DNA of 64,000 nucleotides from UKL13-3 sp964392775 (lineage in GTDB: Bacteria; Bacteroidota; Bacteroidia; UKL13-3), in assembly GCA_964392775.1 (NCBI GenBank), contig CAYMRD010000012.1, forward strand, positions 1 to 64,000. Reading direction: 5' to 3'. Positions 35,613-42,923 of this stretch are shown in pieces (the first letter of the stretch is position 1; each line of letters starts with the position of its first letter). A program made the translations under genes and the position numbers. The notes under the pieces are model-generated. The model was not told the origin of the DNA, did no database searches, and saw only the letters and a program-made list of their open reading frames with translations.

Positions 35613-35786
35613 TTACACTTTGTGTTTGGCCTTTTGCTTGTAAAACAGCAAACCAAACACGATTGCCAGTCCAAAATACAAATATGCTTTGTCGCGAAAA
35701 AACGTTTCAAAAACAGAAATATAAACCCCTGCCATAACTGACAATACACCCAATGCAAGCCAATTGTAGACAATAATTTTTCTCAT
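35613..35786 (-). CDS. 57-residue two-helix membrane protein
   Basis: ATG at 35786, stop at 35613-35615. Residues 6-26 (VYNWLALGVLSVMAGVYISV) and 36-49 (YLYFGLAIVFGLLF) are hydrophobic, joined by a short charged loop and ending in a Lys-rich tail. The stop codon of lptC and this ATG share a base (TAATG), which implies translational coupling. The conserved operon position between lptC and the CNNM gene makes a real small gene likely. Function unknown; an accessory role in LPS export is only a guess. Confidence 0.7.
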   Translation of the reverse strand: MRKIIVYNWLALGVLSVMAGVYISVFETFFRDKAYLYFGLAIVFGLLFYKQKAKHKV

Positions 35787-36322
35787 TACTTTTTTAAACT
35801 GATAATACCACGGATACTAAAAATCTTGTACTGGGTAAACTCCGTATTCGACTCAAAACCATCACCCATAATCACCTCATCTTTGGTGGTGATTCGAATA
35901 AACTTATCAGAACGAATGGTTTGCCTGTACTCATCCCAGATTAACTCTTCAGTGCTCAATGTATCACCTTTGATGTTTACTAATATCACGTCATTACGTG
36001 CAATCATTTTCTTTTCGCGATCAAGCCGGATAGCATATTTCGATTTGATAAAACTTTCCACCCCTCCATCTTTTGCATAAAAATAAGCCGTAATACCTTT
36101 TTTCATCACCGTTTCATAGCGAGGGTCGGTAGCATACCGCTCTAACACCGGAGCAAAAACCTTGGCTTTGGTATAACCCGAGTCTGTATAAGTGATGTAA
36201 ATATTTTTTCCTGTTTCGAGAGGTAAATTAATCCGTTCATTCATTACACGCTGCTTTATCTCGTCACTGGTGCAAGAGACAAAAAACAGCAGAATCAACC
36301 CAAGGCAGCGGATATTAATCAT
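35786..36322 (-). CDS. lptC: LPS export protein LptC
   Basis: Periplasmic bridge component that passes LPS from the inner-membrane ABC exporter toward the outer membrane. 178 residues with a lipoprotein-like signal (LLFFVSC), unlike the membrane-anchored proteobacterial form. The beta-jellyroll part includes YTDSGYTKAKVFAPVLERY and IIARNDVILVN-like strands (KKMIARNDVILVN), ending TTKDEVIMGDGFESN. Its start overlaps the preceding outer-membrane protein gene by 8 bp and its stop overlaps the 57-aa gene. Confidence 0.88.
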   Translation of the reverse strand: MINIRCLGLILLFFVSCTSDEIKQRVMNERINLPLETGKNIYITYTDSGYTKAKVFAPVLERYATDPRYETVMKKGITAYFYAKDGGVESFIKSKYAIRLDREKKMIARNDVILVNIKGDTLSTEELIWDEYRQTIRSDKFIRITTKDEVIMGDGFESNTEFTQYKIFSIRGIISLKK

Positions 36323-37595
36323 ACTTGTAACGCTGGAACCATCTGTCGGTAAAATTCAACCCGATGATAAAACGAAAATAACGCTCCTCAATCAGATTAT
36401 TGGACGTTGTGCCTCGAACCATGTATTCGAAAGTGATATTAAGCTTGGAGCGCATCTTTCCAAGAGGAACACCCACACCGGCCGAAACCGCATAGGTTGA
36501 AATATTTTTACCGTTGAGCGTAAGATAACCATTGTCTGCTCTGGCTCCGGCACGATACTCAACACGGTTGAAGTAATTTTTATAATCGCTGCTATTCGGG
36601 ATATAGCTTCCTCCCACAGATACTCCAACATTGTCGTGCAACGAATCGGTAACGCCAAATGACCGGTATGCCGACCATTGCGTGTAGTTAACGTCTGCTG
36701 CCAGTTGCCAGTTGTCCTTTTTTTCCAATGAGATGCCCGCTCTGATGGTCACCGGGAGTTTAACATCTCCGTTTTTATTGTTATTGTATAAAATGGTATC
36801 AACAGTTTCTGTTGTTCCGCCCACACCCATCGAGCGCATAAAATAGGTTTCGGCAGCACTCATTGCAGAGCCGAATGTGTAATTAACGCCCGCAACAAAC
36901 TGATACTGATCTTTTCGGCTTCCCCTCACAAACGTATCATGATATTGCATCCCCAGCTCAAACTGAAAATCTTTGACATTGCGGCTGCGTGTTTCTGCCA
37001 GATTATACTTATTGTACAGAGTTGGTATAATAAGTCGCTGATCACGAATAATCTGACCGAATAAGTAGTTGGCATTCGCGCCTACAGATAATTTATTAAA
37101 CACCTGCGCCCCCATGCCAAAGTGAAAACGGCTAATCCCTCCGGAACCCGTCATTTGGGTTACACCCACGTAATCGGGATAAGTAGCCAGCGTACTCACA
37201 TTGTAGCCTGACGAACTGTATGGCGAAAGTCCAAAACCCAAACCAATGTTTCGTTTGATAGAGATTGGCATTGCAAAGGAGAAATAAGAAAAGGAGAAAT
37301 TATCAATCCCGCTTTTTTGATCTCCTTTTACCATATTTCCATTGCTAAACAACATTCCTCCGTCAATAACCGTGTATTTGAGAGCGGAATATGAAGCAGG
37401 ATTGAACTCGTTGATATAAGCCGAACGCCTCAATCCCTGCGATGTTTGCCCCATGGCAGATTGCTGCGAAGTGCCGTAATAATGCAACTCACCGATACCT
37501 AAAATGGAGTATGGAGATTTAGTGAGGTTTTGTGCCCCTGCTGAAACCGTTACCAGAATTGTATAGATGAAGAGCCTTAAGGCTTTTTTAAGCAT
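36315..37595 (-). CDS. Outer-membrane beta-barrel protein (FadL/PorV-like)
   Basis: 426 residues from the ATG at 37595; an upstream TTG at 37604 is less likely. A signal peptide of about 21 residues ends SAGAQ. SAYINEFNPASYSALK resembles the N-terminal NPA motif of FadL and PorV type barrels, and the remainder alternates Gly, aromatic and polar residues as barrel strands. It ends with a strand close to IGLNFTDRWF. Operon with coaX (8-bp overlap upstream) and lptC (8-bp overlap downstream). Ligand unknown. Confidence 0.8.
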   Translation of the reverse strand: MLKKALRLFIYTILVTVSAGAQNLTKSPYSILGIGELHYYGTSQQSAMGQTSQGLRRSAYINEFNPASYSALKYTVIDGGMLFSNGNMVKGDQKSGIDNFSFSYFSFAMPISIKRNIGLGFGLSPYSSSGYNVSTLATYPDYVGVTQMTGSGGISRFHFGMGAQVFNKLSVGANANYLFGQIIRDQRLIIPTLYNKYNLAETRSRNVKDFQFELGMQYHDTFVRGSRKDQYQFVAGVNYTFGSAMSAAETYFMRSMGVGGTTETVDTILYNNNKNGDVKLPVTIRAGISLEKKDNWQLAADVNYTQWSAYRSFGVTDSLHDNVGVSVGGSYIPNSSDYKNYFNRVEYRAGARADNGYLTLNGKNISTYAVSAGVGVPLGKMRSKLNITFEYMVRGTTSNNLIEERYFRFIIGLNFTDRWFQRYKYD

Positions 37596-38319
37596 TGAGT
37601 TCAAGTATTTTATTTAGCCCGTATAAAACCAAATCAGGCGCTGCAAATATGCTTTTTTTCGTGTGTTTATCAAACAAATGCGCATCTCCCCCGCATATTA
37701 ATACCTGCAACGGCCCGTACAATGCCTCATAACGTTCGATAAAACCATCTATTTCACCGAGCATTCCGAAATAAGCACCCGATAGCATTGAGTTTCGGGT
37801 TGAATCCCCTGCCACGTTGGATATTTCTTCAAACGTAATCTGTGGCAATTTTTGGGTAAACGTATGCATGGCATTAAGCCGCATTTGCAGTCCCGGACTG
37901 ATAGCTCCTCCCTGATAAACACCTTCTGCCGTTACCACATCATACGTTATACAGGTTCCGGCATCAATCACCAGACAAGCTGTATTTGGATAAAACGCCT
38001 GAGCGCCTGCAACTCCCGCAACCCTGTCCATTCCCAGTGTTTGGGGTGTTGCATACGCGCTGGTGAAGGGCCATTTCAAATCAGCCGATAATCTTTTACA
38101 GGTTGTATGCTGCTCCAACACCTCTATACATTGCTGCGGATTACCCGCCACGCTGCATAACAAAGATTGAGAAGGTTTATGAGCAACAACCAAATCCAGC
38201 AGCGGTTGTGCATCCGTTATATCAAAACGAATAACCTCAACCAACGCTCCGGCACTAAAAAAAGCCGCTTTGACTTTGGTATTCCCTACATCTACAACAA
38301 CCGACTTTTTTAATTCCAT
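37588..38319 (-). CDS. coaX: Type III pantothenate kinase
   Basis: First committed step of coenzyme A synthesis, phosphorylating pantothenate. 243 residues of the ASKHA fold. The N-terminal phosphate loop is VVDVGNTKVKAAFF; GMDRVAGVAGA and VIDAGTCITYDVV carry the catalytic Asp residues; GGAISPGLQMR is the adenosine part. It overlaps birA at its start by 10 bp and the barrel gene at its end by 8 bp, so it is translationally coupled on both sides. Confidence 0.95.
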   Translation of the reverse strand: MELKKSVVVDVGNTKVKAAFFSAGALVEVIRFDITDAQPLLDLVVAHKPSQSLLCSVAGNPQQCIEVLEQHTTCKRLSADLKWPFTSAYATPQTLGMDRVAGVAGAQAFYPNTACLVIDAGTCITYDVVTAEGVYQGGAISPGLQMRLNAMHTFTQKLPQITFEEISNVAGDSTRNSMLSGAYFGMLGEIDGFIERYEALYGPLQVLICGGDAHLFDKHTKKSIFAAPDLVLYGLNKILELNA

Positions 38320-39062
38320 ATCAGTTCTTTTACCTGAAAATATGTTTCCGTTCCATTTACGTCCATGCGCAAACGCCCCGATTCATCAATACCAAGAGGT
38401 GTTCCCGTAAAGGTTTCTTCTCCGCAAGTGAAAGAGGAAGGTATATCTTTTTTGTACAATACCTGATGGTAATCGCTCCATAACACTTGAAACTGCTGTT
38501 GCTCTAATTGAAAATAACGAACACTCAAACATTGAATCAGCGTATTTGCGGCTTCCGATAAATCTACATCTATTCCCGTTAAACCCGCAATTGAACATGC
38601 TTTTGTCTGGTTAAAATTCCGTTGATTCACATTAATACCCATGCCGGCTACACTGTGTTTGATTTCATTTCCCTGAATCCCGTTTTCAACCAGTATGCCT
38701 GCTAATTTCAACTCTCCAACATAAATATCATTTGGCCATTTGATGCTTACCTTGTATTCCTCAGGCAACAGCCTGACAGCCCAATCATATACTGCTAAGC
38801 ATATTGTAAGATTAAGGTATACCTGATTGTGTACCCTTAGCTGCGGAAACAAAATAATGGAACATAATAAATTTTGCCCACGCTCCGATTCCCACGAGCT
38901 CACCTCCTGCCCGCGGCCTTTGCTTTGGTAATCGGCACGAATGAAGGTTCCGTGACCCGATAAGTTTTCGGCTATCAGTTGCTTAGCCAGATCGTTGGTA
39001 GACGTAACCTCGTTGAGGTGAATGATGGAATGACCGAATGAAGATGTGGTGTTGTGCGACAA
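38310..39062 (-). CDS. birA: Biotin--[acetyl-CoA-carboxylase] ligase
   Basis: Attaches biotin to the carboxyl carrier protein. 250 residues, no N-terminal HTH, so it is a ligase without repressor function. VTSTND, the biotinoyl-AMP loop GRGQEVSSWESERG and KWPNDIYVGELKLAGILVE are present, with a short C-terminal SH3-like end. I place the start at TTG 39062 because a -7 box lies at 39080-39087 and the possible GTG at 39080 falls inside it; an AAAGG tract precedes the TTG. First gene of the six-gene operon down to the CNNM gene. Confidence 0.9.
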   Translation of the reverse strand: MSHNTTSSFGHSIIHLNEVTSTNDLAKQLIAENLSGHGTFIRADYQSKGRGQEVSSWESERGQNLLCSIILFPQLRVHNQVYLNLTICLAVYDWAVRLLPEEYKVSIKWPNDIYVGELKLAGILVENGIQGNEIKHSVAGMGINVNQRNFNQTKACSIAGLTGIDVDLSEAANTLIQCLSVRYFQLEQQQFQVLWSDYHQVLYKKDIPSSFTCGEETFTGTPLGIDESGRLRMDVNGTETYFQVKELIWN

Positions 39063-39067
39063 AATAT

Positions 39068-39087
39068 TACCTTTGCCCACAAATATA
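39068..39087. promoter_or_regulatory. Face-to-face -7 boxes of rsfS and birA
   Basis: TACCTTTG (39068-39075) reads rightward to rsfS; TATATTTG on the minus strand (39080-39087) reads leftward to birA. The predicted start sites lie inside each other's promoter, so the two polymerases would compete. Confidence 0.5.
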
Positions 39088-39122
39088 CGGTTTGTTACAA
39101 ACCTCTAATCAACTCGCATCGA

Positions 39123-39683
39123 ATGAAAACACCTACGGATAAACCGGCTGCTAAAAAGGTAGCTGCCAAAAAAATAGCCCCTAAGAAGGTAGCAAGCAAA
39201 ACAGTAACCCGCAAAAACGAAAGAACTCCCGAGCAATTAGCCGAAGCCAATGAACTGGCCAATAAAAAAACTCCGGTAACCAAAACCCGTAAACTTACCA
39301 AATCAAATAAACCATCGGCAAAACCTGCTGCCAACTCGCTCGAGTTAGCTTTGCAGGTAGCTCAGGGTATGTTTGAGAAAAAAGCCGAGGACATTAAAAT
39401 TTTGGATATGCGCAATGTGAAAGGCGCATCGGCTGATTTTTTTGTGATTTGTCACGCGGCTTCCGACAAACAGGTAGAAGCGATTGCCAACTCTGTTGAA
39501 GAGGAAGTTGAAAAACAAAGCAACGAATGGCCCCGTCACCGCGAAGGACAGGTTAACAATGAATGGGTTTTGCTCGATTACTTTGATGTGGTAGCCCACG
39601 TATTCCAACAAGAAAAACGTGAGTTTTATGCTGTTGAAGAATTGTGGGGTGATGCGATTGATATTCCGTTTGAAGGACGATAA
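39123..39683 (+). CDS. rsfS: Ribosome silencing factor RsfS with histone-like N-terminal tail
   Basis: RsfS binds L14 and blocks subunit joining when nutrients run short. The core (about 72-186) has the family pattern: ALQVAQGMFEKKAEDIKILD, SADFFVICHAASDKQ and EWVLLDYFDVVAHVF. It is preceded by about 70 residues rich in Lys, Ala and Pro with repeated AAKK/AKK/APKK units, like histone H1 or DNA-binding tails. Typical RsfS proteins have about 105-130 residues, so the tail is unusual. The ATG at 39123 is the first after the promoter. Terminator follows. Confidence 0.9.
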   Translation: MKTPTDKPAAKKVAAKKIAPKKVASKTVTRKNERTPEQLAEANELANKKTPVTKTRKLTKSNKPSAKPAANSLELALQVAQGMFEKKAEDIKILDMRNVKGASADFFVICHAASDKQVEAIANSVEEEVEKQSNEWPRHREGQVNNEWVLLDYFDVVAHVFQQEKREFYAVEELWGDAIDIPFEGR

Positions 39684-39731
39684 AACGTTGTTGGCTATTG
39701 GCGGTTAGCCTTTAGCTGTTAGCTATAATGC

Positions 39732-39765
39732 AAAATCCCGATTGAAACTCAATCGGGATTTTTTT
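39732..39765. terminator. rsfS terminator
   Basis: AAAATCCCGATTG pairs perfectly with CAATCGGGATTTT around AAACT, followed by a T run. Confidence 0.92.
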
Positions 39766-39889
39766 ATACTATCGACCACTCACTATGAAGCATCATCTAT
39801 TATGGTGTTTGTTTATTTTTTACTGGATAAATACTGACATCTTATCTCTTAATTGCTATTAATCATGCAATTATTGACGTTTATTGCGT

Positions 39890-39897
39890 TATCTTTG
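39890..39897 (+). promoter_or_regulatory. -7 box of the HicB-like gene pair
   Basis: TATCTTTG matches TAnnTTTG, about 100 bp before the ATG at 39996. The leader is AT-rich; no clear -33 element. Confidence 0.4.
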
Positions 39898-39995
39898 TGA
39901 GAATAAAAAACCTAAAAAGTTTTTTTATTCGGAAATAATATATATTGCATATATTAAAAACAAATCTATCTAATCTAATCAAATTGAAAAACAAC

Positions 39996-40268
39996 ATGAA
40001 AACCGTAACAAAATTTGCTGCCATTTCTATGGAGGTAAATCCAGAAAATGGCGAGGTAACTCTGTTTGTTAGTAATGAATCTTGGGGACCAGTGGTTACC
40101 GGGAAAAATCTTGCCGAAGCAAAAGCTAAAATGAAAGAAGCTTTTGGCTTGGCAATGATTGCGAACACTTTTTGCTCACACATTAACACTGCAGAGATTA
40201 ACCAAGAAGAAGCGCAATCGTATAAGCAGGAATTAAACAAAATCAACCATACGCTTGATTGCGTAATG
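39996..40268 (+). CDS. Small HicB-like protein
   Basis: 90-residue class protein from the ATG at 39996 (MKTVTKFAAISMEV); the frame runs to the stop at about 40271. VTLFVSNESWGPVVTGKNLAEAKAKMKEAFGLAM has the strand-strand-helix layout of HicB antitoxins, where a strand ends in G-x-V-T-x-G-x-(S/N)-xxEA. A DNA-binding tail typical of many HicB proteins is not obvious. It is followed 25 bp later by another small gene, as expected for a toxin-antitoxin-like pair, but the match is weak and the family may be something else. Confidence 0.5.
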
Positions 40269-40296
40269 TAATATTCGCCCTCAATACGCCTACGAA

Positions 40297-40623
40297 ATGT
40301 TAAGAATCCAATCGCTCATCTCTCTACTCGAAAAACATGGCTTTTTAAGAAAGTCATTTGGTGGGTTTAAAAATGATTACCCTGAGTTGTTTGAAAAAAT
40401 AAAGACTGTTTACGAAGAGGTTGAGGCGTATCAATTACTTGAACAGATGGTTAATAATCCAGAAAATTGCGACCAAAAGTATATGATATGGGTAAAAAAT
40501 GGAGATTTACCCCACATACTTGAAATAAAAGAATTGTATTCACAGGCAGAGACAAATGTGTTTTCACAAAAAACTAAAATACCTCTCGCTGAATTCACCG
40601 AAATAATTCTTGCTACTGCCTAA
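40297..40623 (+). CDS. Small uncharacterised protein paired with the HicB-like gene
   Basis: 108 residues, cytoplasmic, no signal. The beginning LISLLEKHGFLRKSFGG recalls the HicA opening (helix, then hGF and a basic strand), but the rest is longer than HicA and lacks its conserved catalytic His. A middle segment NPENCDQKYMIWVKNGDLPH may be a strand pair. Ends at a terminator (40628-40656). Function unknown. Confidence 0.6.
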   Translation: MLRIQSLISLLEKHGFLRKSFGGFKNDYPELFEKIKTVYEEVEAYQLLEQMVNNPENCDQKYMIWVKNGDLPHILEIKELYSQAETNVFSQKTKIPLAEFTEIILATA

Positions 40624-40627
40624 TATG

Positions 40628-40656
40628 AAAAGCCGCTTTTACGAGCGGCTTTTTTA
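40628..40656 (+). terminator. Terminator of the HicB-like gene pair
   Basis: AAAAGCCGCT (40628-40637) pairs perfectly with AGCGGCTTTT (40644-40653), followed by further T residues. Confidence 0.9.
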
Positions 40657-40709
40657 TTGCCATCTGTTGCGCACTTGCTGCAACAGGTATGTAGTTACCT
40701 ATGAATAGT

Positions 40710-40747
40710 GAGGCAAACTCGCCCTCGAAAGCAAAGCCTTGCGACTA
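40710..40747 (-). repeat. Dispersed repeat, copy 1 (TCGCnAGGCTTTGCT family)
   Basis: On the minus strand this reads TAGTCGCAAGGCTTTGCT, six variable bases, then GGCGAGTTTGCCTC. The sequence at 63121-63157 on the plus strand has the same order with few changes. It lies just beyond the response regulator gene end. Confidence 0.55.
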
Positions 40748-40757
40748 TCGACTTTCC

Positions 40758-41483
40758 TCACAAACTCATCATCTCCTTAAACTTCACCGATTGTCTTCTA
40801 CTCACCTCTACCTTGGTTCCATCTTTTAAATAAATAAGAAAACCAGAGTTAAAAAAAGGTTCAATCTTATCTACATAGCGCAGGTTAATGATTTGCTGAC
40901 GGTTGGCCCTGAAAAACATGCTTCCGCTCAGGCGTTCATCCAGAGCATTGAGGGTTTTATGAATCAGTGGCTGATGGGTATCAAAAAATATCTTGGCATA
41001 ATTCCCTGCCGATTCAATCATGCGGATATCTGTTAATTTCACAAACCAACATTTCTCACCATCACGAATAAACACCTGATCGGTTTCATCAAGCCGGGTT
41101 CGCTCTTTGTCGGTAATGCTGTCGGCCAGCTCCTTTTTTACCTTGCTGATGGCTTCACGCAAACGTTGAGCCTGAACAGGTTTGAGCAAATAATCCAAAG
41201 CGTTAACTTCAAATGCTTTGATGGCAAATTCGTTGTAAGCAGTAGTAAACACTACGCAAGGCGTTTCGATGAGTTCCTCCAACAAATCAAACCCGTTTTT
41301 TTCGGGCATCTCGATATCCAAAAACAACAATGCCGGTTTTAACCTGTCAATCATATCCAATGCTTCATCAACATTGGCAGCTTCGCCAACTATTTCAATT
41401 TCGGGAAACTCGCGCAGCATTGATTTAAGACCTTCACGTGCAAGCTTTTCGTCATCAACAATAAGGGTGGTTATCACATTCAT
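40758..41483 (-). CDS. LytTR-family response regulator
   Basis: 241 residues. The receiver domain (1-120) has acidic pocket Asp10/Asp11, phosphoacceptor Asp56 in LLFLDIEMPEKNG and the switch Lys in NALDYLLKP. The LytTR DNA-binding domain (about 140-240) has FIRDGEKCWFVKLTDI and ANRQQIINLRYVDKI. Partner of the adjacent kinase: its ATG overlaps the kinase TGA by 4 bp. Targets unknown. Confidence 0.93.
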   Translation of the reverse strand: MNVITTLIVDDEKLAREGLKSMLREFPEIEIVGEAANVDEALDMIDRLKPALLFLDIEMPEKNGFDLLEELIETPCVVFTTAYNEFAIKAFEVNALDYLLKPVQAQRLREAISKVKKELADSITDKERTRLDETDQVFIRDGEKCWFVKLTDIRMIESAGNYAKIFFDTHQPLIHKTLNALDERLSGSMFFRANRQQIINLRYVDKIEPFFNSGFLIYLKDGTKVEVSRRQSVKFKEMMSL

Positions 41484-42517
41484 GCTGGTAATACAATTTG
41501 AGTGAATACTTGGTTTGGCAACTCGTTTTCTATTTTCAACGAGGCGTTATCATCATACAACAACTGAAGTCGTTCAAGTGTATTTTGAACGCCAACACCA
41601 TCGTGGTTTGGCTTGGGTTTATAGGTTCCCGAGTTTGTTATATCAATATGCAGCGAACCATTGTTGCGGTATGCTTTGAGCTTAATAAACCCTCCACTTT
41701 TAAGGTTTGAAATTCCGTGCTTGATTGCATTTTCGGTAAGCGTTTGCAACATCATCGGTGGCACTAAACAATCATACGTTTCGGGGGCAATATCATACGT
41801 CACTTTCAGGCGTTCATCAAACCTGATCTGTTCAATACATAAATAATCTTTCACTGTTTGCAGCTCATCGCGCAGCGGTACTGTTTTGTGCTTCCCCATT
41901 TGCAGAGAGCTGCGCAACAGGTTCGACAATTGGGTAATGGCCATTTTGCTCAGCTCAGGATCCATATCAACCAACGTGCGAATGCTGTTGAGCGAATTGA
42001 ATAAGAAGTGCGGATTGAGTTGCGTTTTGAGGTTATTGTATTGCGTTTCGCGCAGGGTAGCTTCCAGTTGATACCGGTCGCGTTCGGCTTTTAAAGAACG
42101 CTCCCAATATTGAAACAAGTGGTACGTAAGTGCCCATAACAAAATGTATTTGCTCAAATTGAAAAAGTAGCCGAGAAAAAAACCAATATCAAGCGGCACA
42201 TTTCTAAATACCGGAAACGTAATCCGGTCGAGGGGAATATTAACGGCCGTAAGCACCAATGACATCAGCACAACACCCAAAGCTCCACGGGGAATGATTT
42301 TATACAATGGCAATGTAAGCCAACCGGTGCGAATAAGAAGCAGTCGATAGAGATGCGTTACCGTAATACCGAAAATAAAGTTTACAACAGCATTGATAAG
42401 AAAAGGAGTCGTAAAGCTGCCTACATTCAAATAGTTCGACACTTCGAGCAGTGTAAACATAAACCATCCTCCCACCTGGCAAAACCAATATAATTTTTCC
42501 TTTCGTATCTGTTTCAT
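41480..42517 (-). CDS. LytS-like sensor histidine kinase
   Basis: 345 residues. Four hydrophobic helices in the first 140 residues form the membrane sensor. A coiled linker leads to the His_kinase domain with phosphoacceptor His in LNPHFLFNSLNSIR. The ATPase part includes VPPMMLQTLTENAIKHGI and DGVGVQNTLERLQLLY. Cognate partner of the LytTR regulator downstream (4-bp overlap). Confidence 0.93.
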   Translation of the reverse strand: MKQIRKEKLYWFCQVGGWFMFTLLEVSNYLNVGSFTTPFLINAVVNFIFGITVTHLYRLLLIRTGWLTLPLYKIIPRGALGVVLMSLVLTAVNIPLDRITFPVFRNVPLDIGFFLGYFFNLSKYILLWALTYHLFQYWERSLKAERDRYQLEATLRETQYNNLKTQLNPHFLFNSLNSIRTLVDMDPELSKMAITQLSNLLRSSLQMGKHKTVPLRDELQTVKDYLCIEQIRFDERLKVTYDIAPETYDCLVPPMMLQTLTENAIKHGISNLKSGGFIKLKAYRNNGSLHIDITNSGTYKPKPNHDGVGVQNTLERLQLLYDDNASLKIENELPNQVFTQIVLPA

Positions 42518-42535
42518 GTTGAGGAAAGACGATTT

Positions 42536-42730
42536 CTAGCCTTTGCTTACCGGAGCTGCAACAACCTTTACAACCGGACCATACAAAGCCAGTTGGGATT
42601 GTTTTACAGGTTTTTGCGCAGGCTGTTCCTGAGCCTCCTTTTTCTCTTTAGGTTGTCTGGCTTTTGAACACATCAGCGGAGCTAAAAACCCAAACCCAAG
42701 GAGCATAACCAATAATGATGATGATTTCAT
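42536..42730 (-). CDS. Small secreted or membrane-tethered peptide
   Basis: 64 residues from the ATG at 42730. A hydrophobic N-terminal helix (SSSLLVMLLGFGFLAPLMC) could be a signal peptide; the Cys follows Met rather than Gly or Ala, so a lipobox is doubtful. The mature part is Lys/Glu/Gln-rich and ends PVVKVVAAPVSKG. It lies 18 bp upstream of the kinase gene in the same direction, with a TAGCTTTG box at 42749-42756. It may be co-transcribed with the two-component pair. Function unknown. Confidence 0.55.
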   Translation of the reverse strand: MKSSSLLVMLLGFGFLAPLMCSKARQPKEKKEAQEQPAQKPVKQSQLALYGPVVKVVAAPVSKG

Positions 42731-42923
42731 GGTGTTGTAATATTTACCCAAAGCTAATCGGAAACTCTCATATCCCACAATATTTTCCATTAGGGGCTGA
42801 AAACGAATATGAACGGAAGGGCACTGCATGATAATATAGTCAGCCCAAAGCAGATGTGGGTAAACAATACTTTGCCACCTGCTTCAAATAATCAACTTTT
42901 GAATATCCAACAATAATGTACCC

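Larger units (their letters stand above)
39684..39995. other. 312-bp spacer between rsfS and the HicB-like gene
   Basis: Holds a terminator (39732-39765), a short GTTAGC/TTAGCTGTTAGC repetitive tract (39702-39725) and a TATCTTTG box (39890-39897). A 25-codon hydrophobic frame starting at 39785 is not supported by anything else. No further gene seen. Confidence 0.6.

Noticed and set aside
35591..35773. 60-codon minus-strand frame between lptC and the CNNM gene
   Set aside because: It is an alternative frame of the 57-aa membrane protein gene, which has the better start, coupling and composition.
39785..39862. 25-codon hydrophobic frame after the rsfS terminator
   Set aside because: Too short, no promoter or coupling, and not distinguishable from chance in AT-rich DNA.
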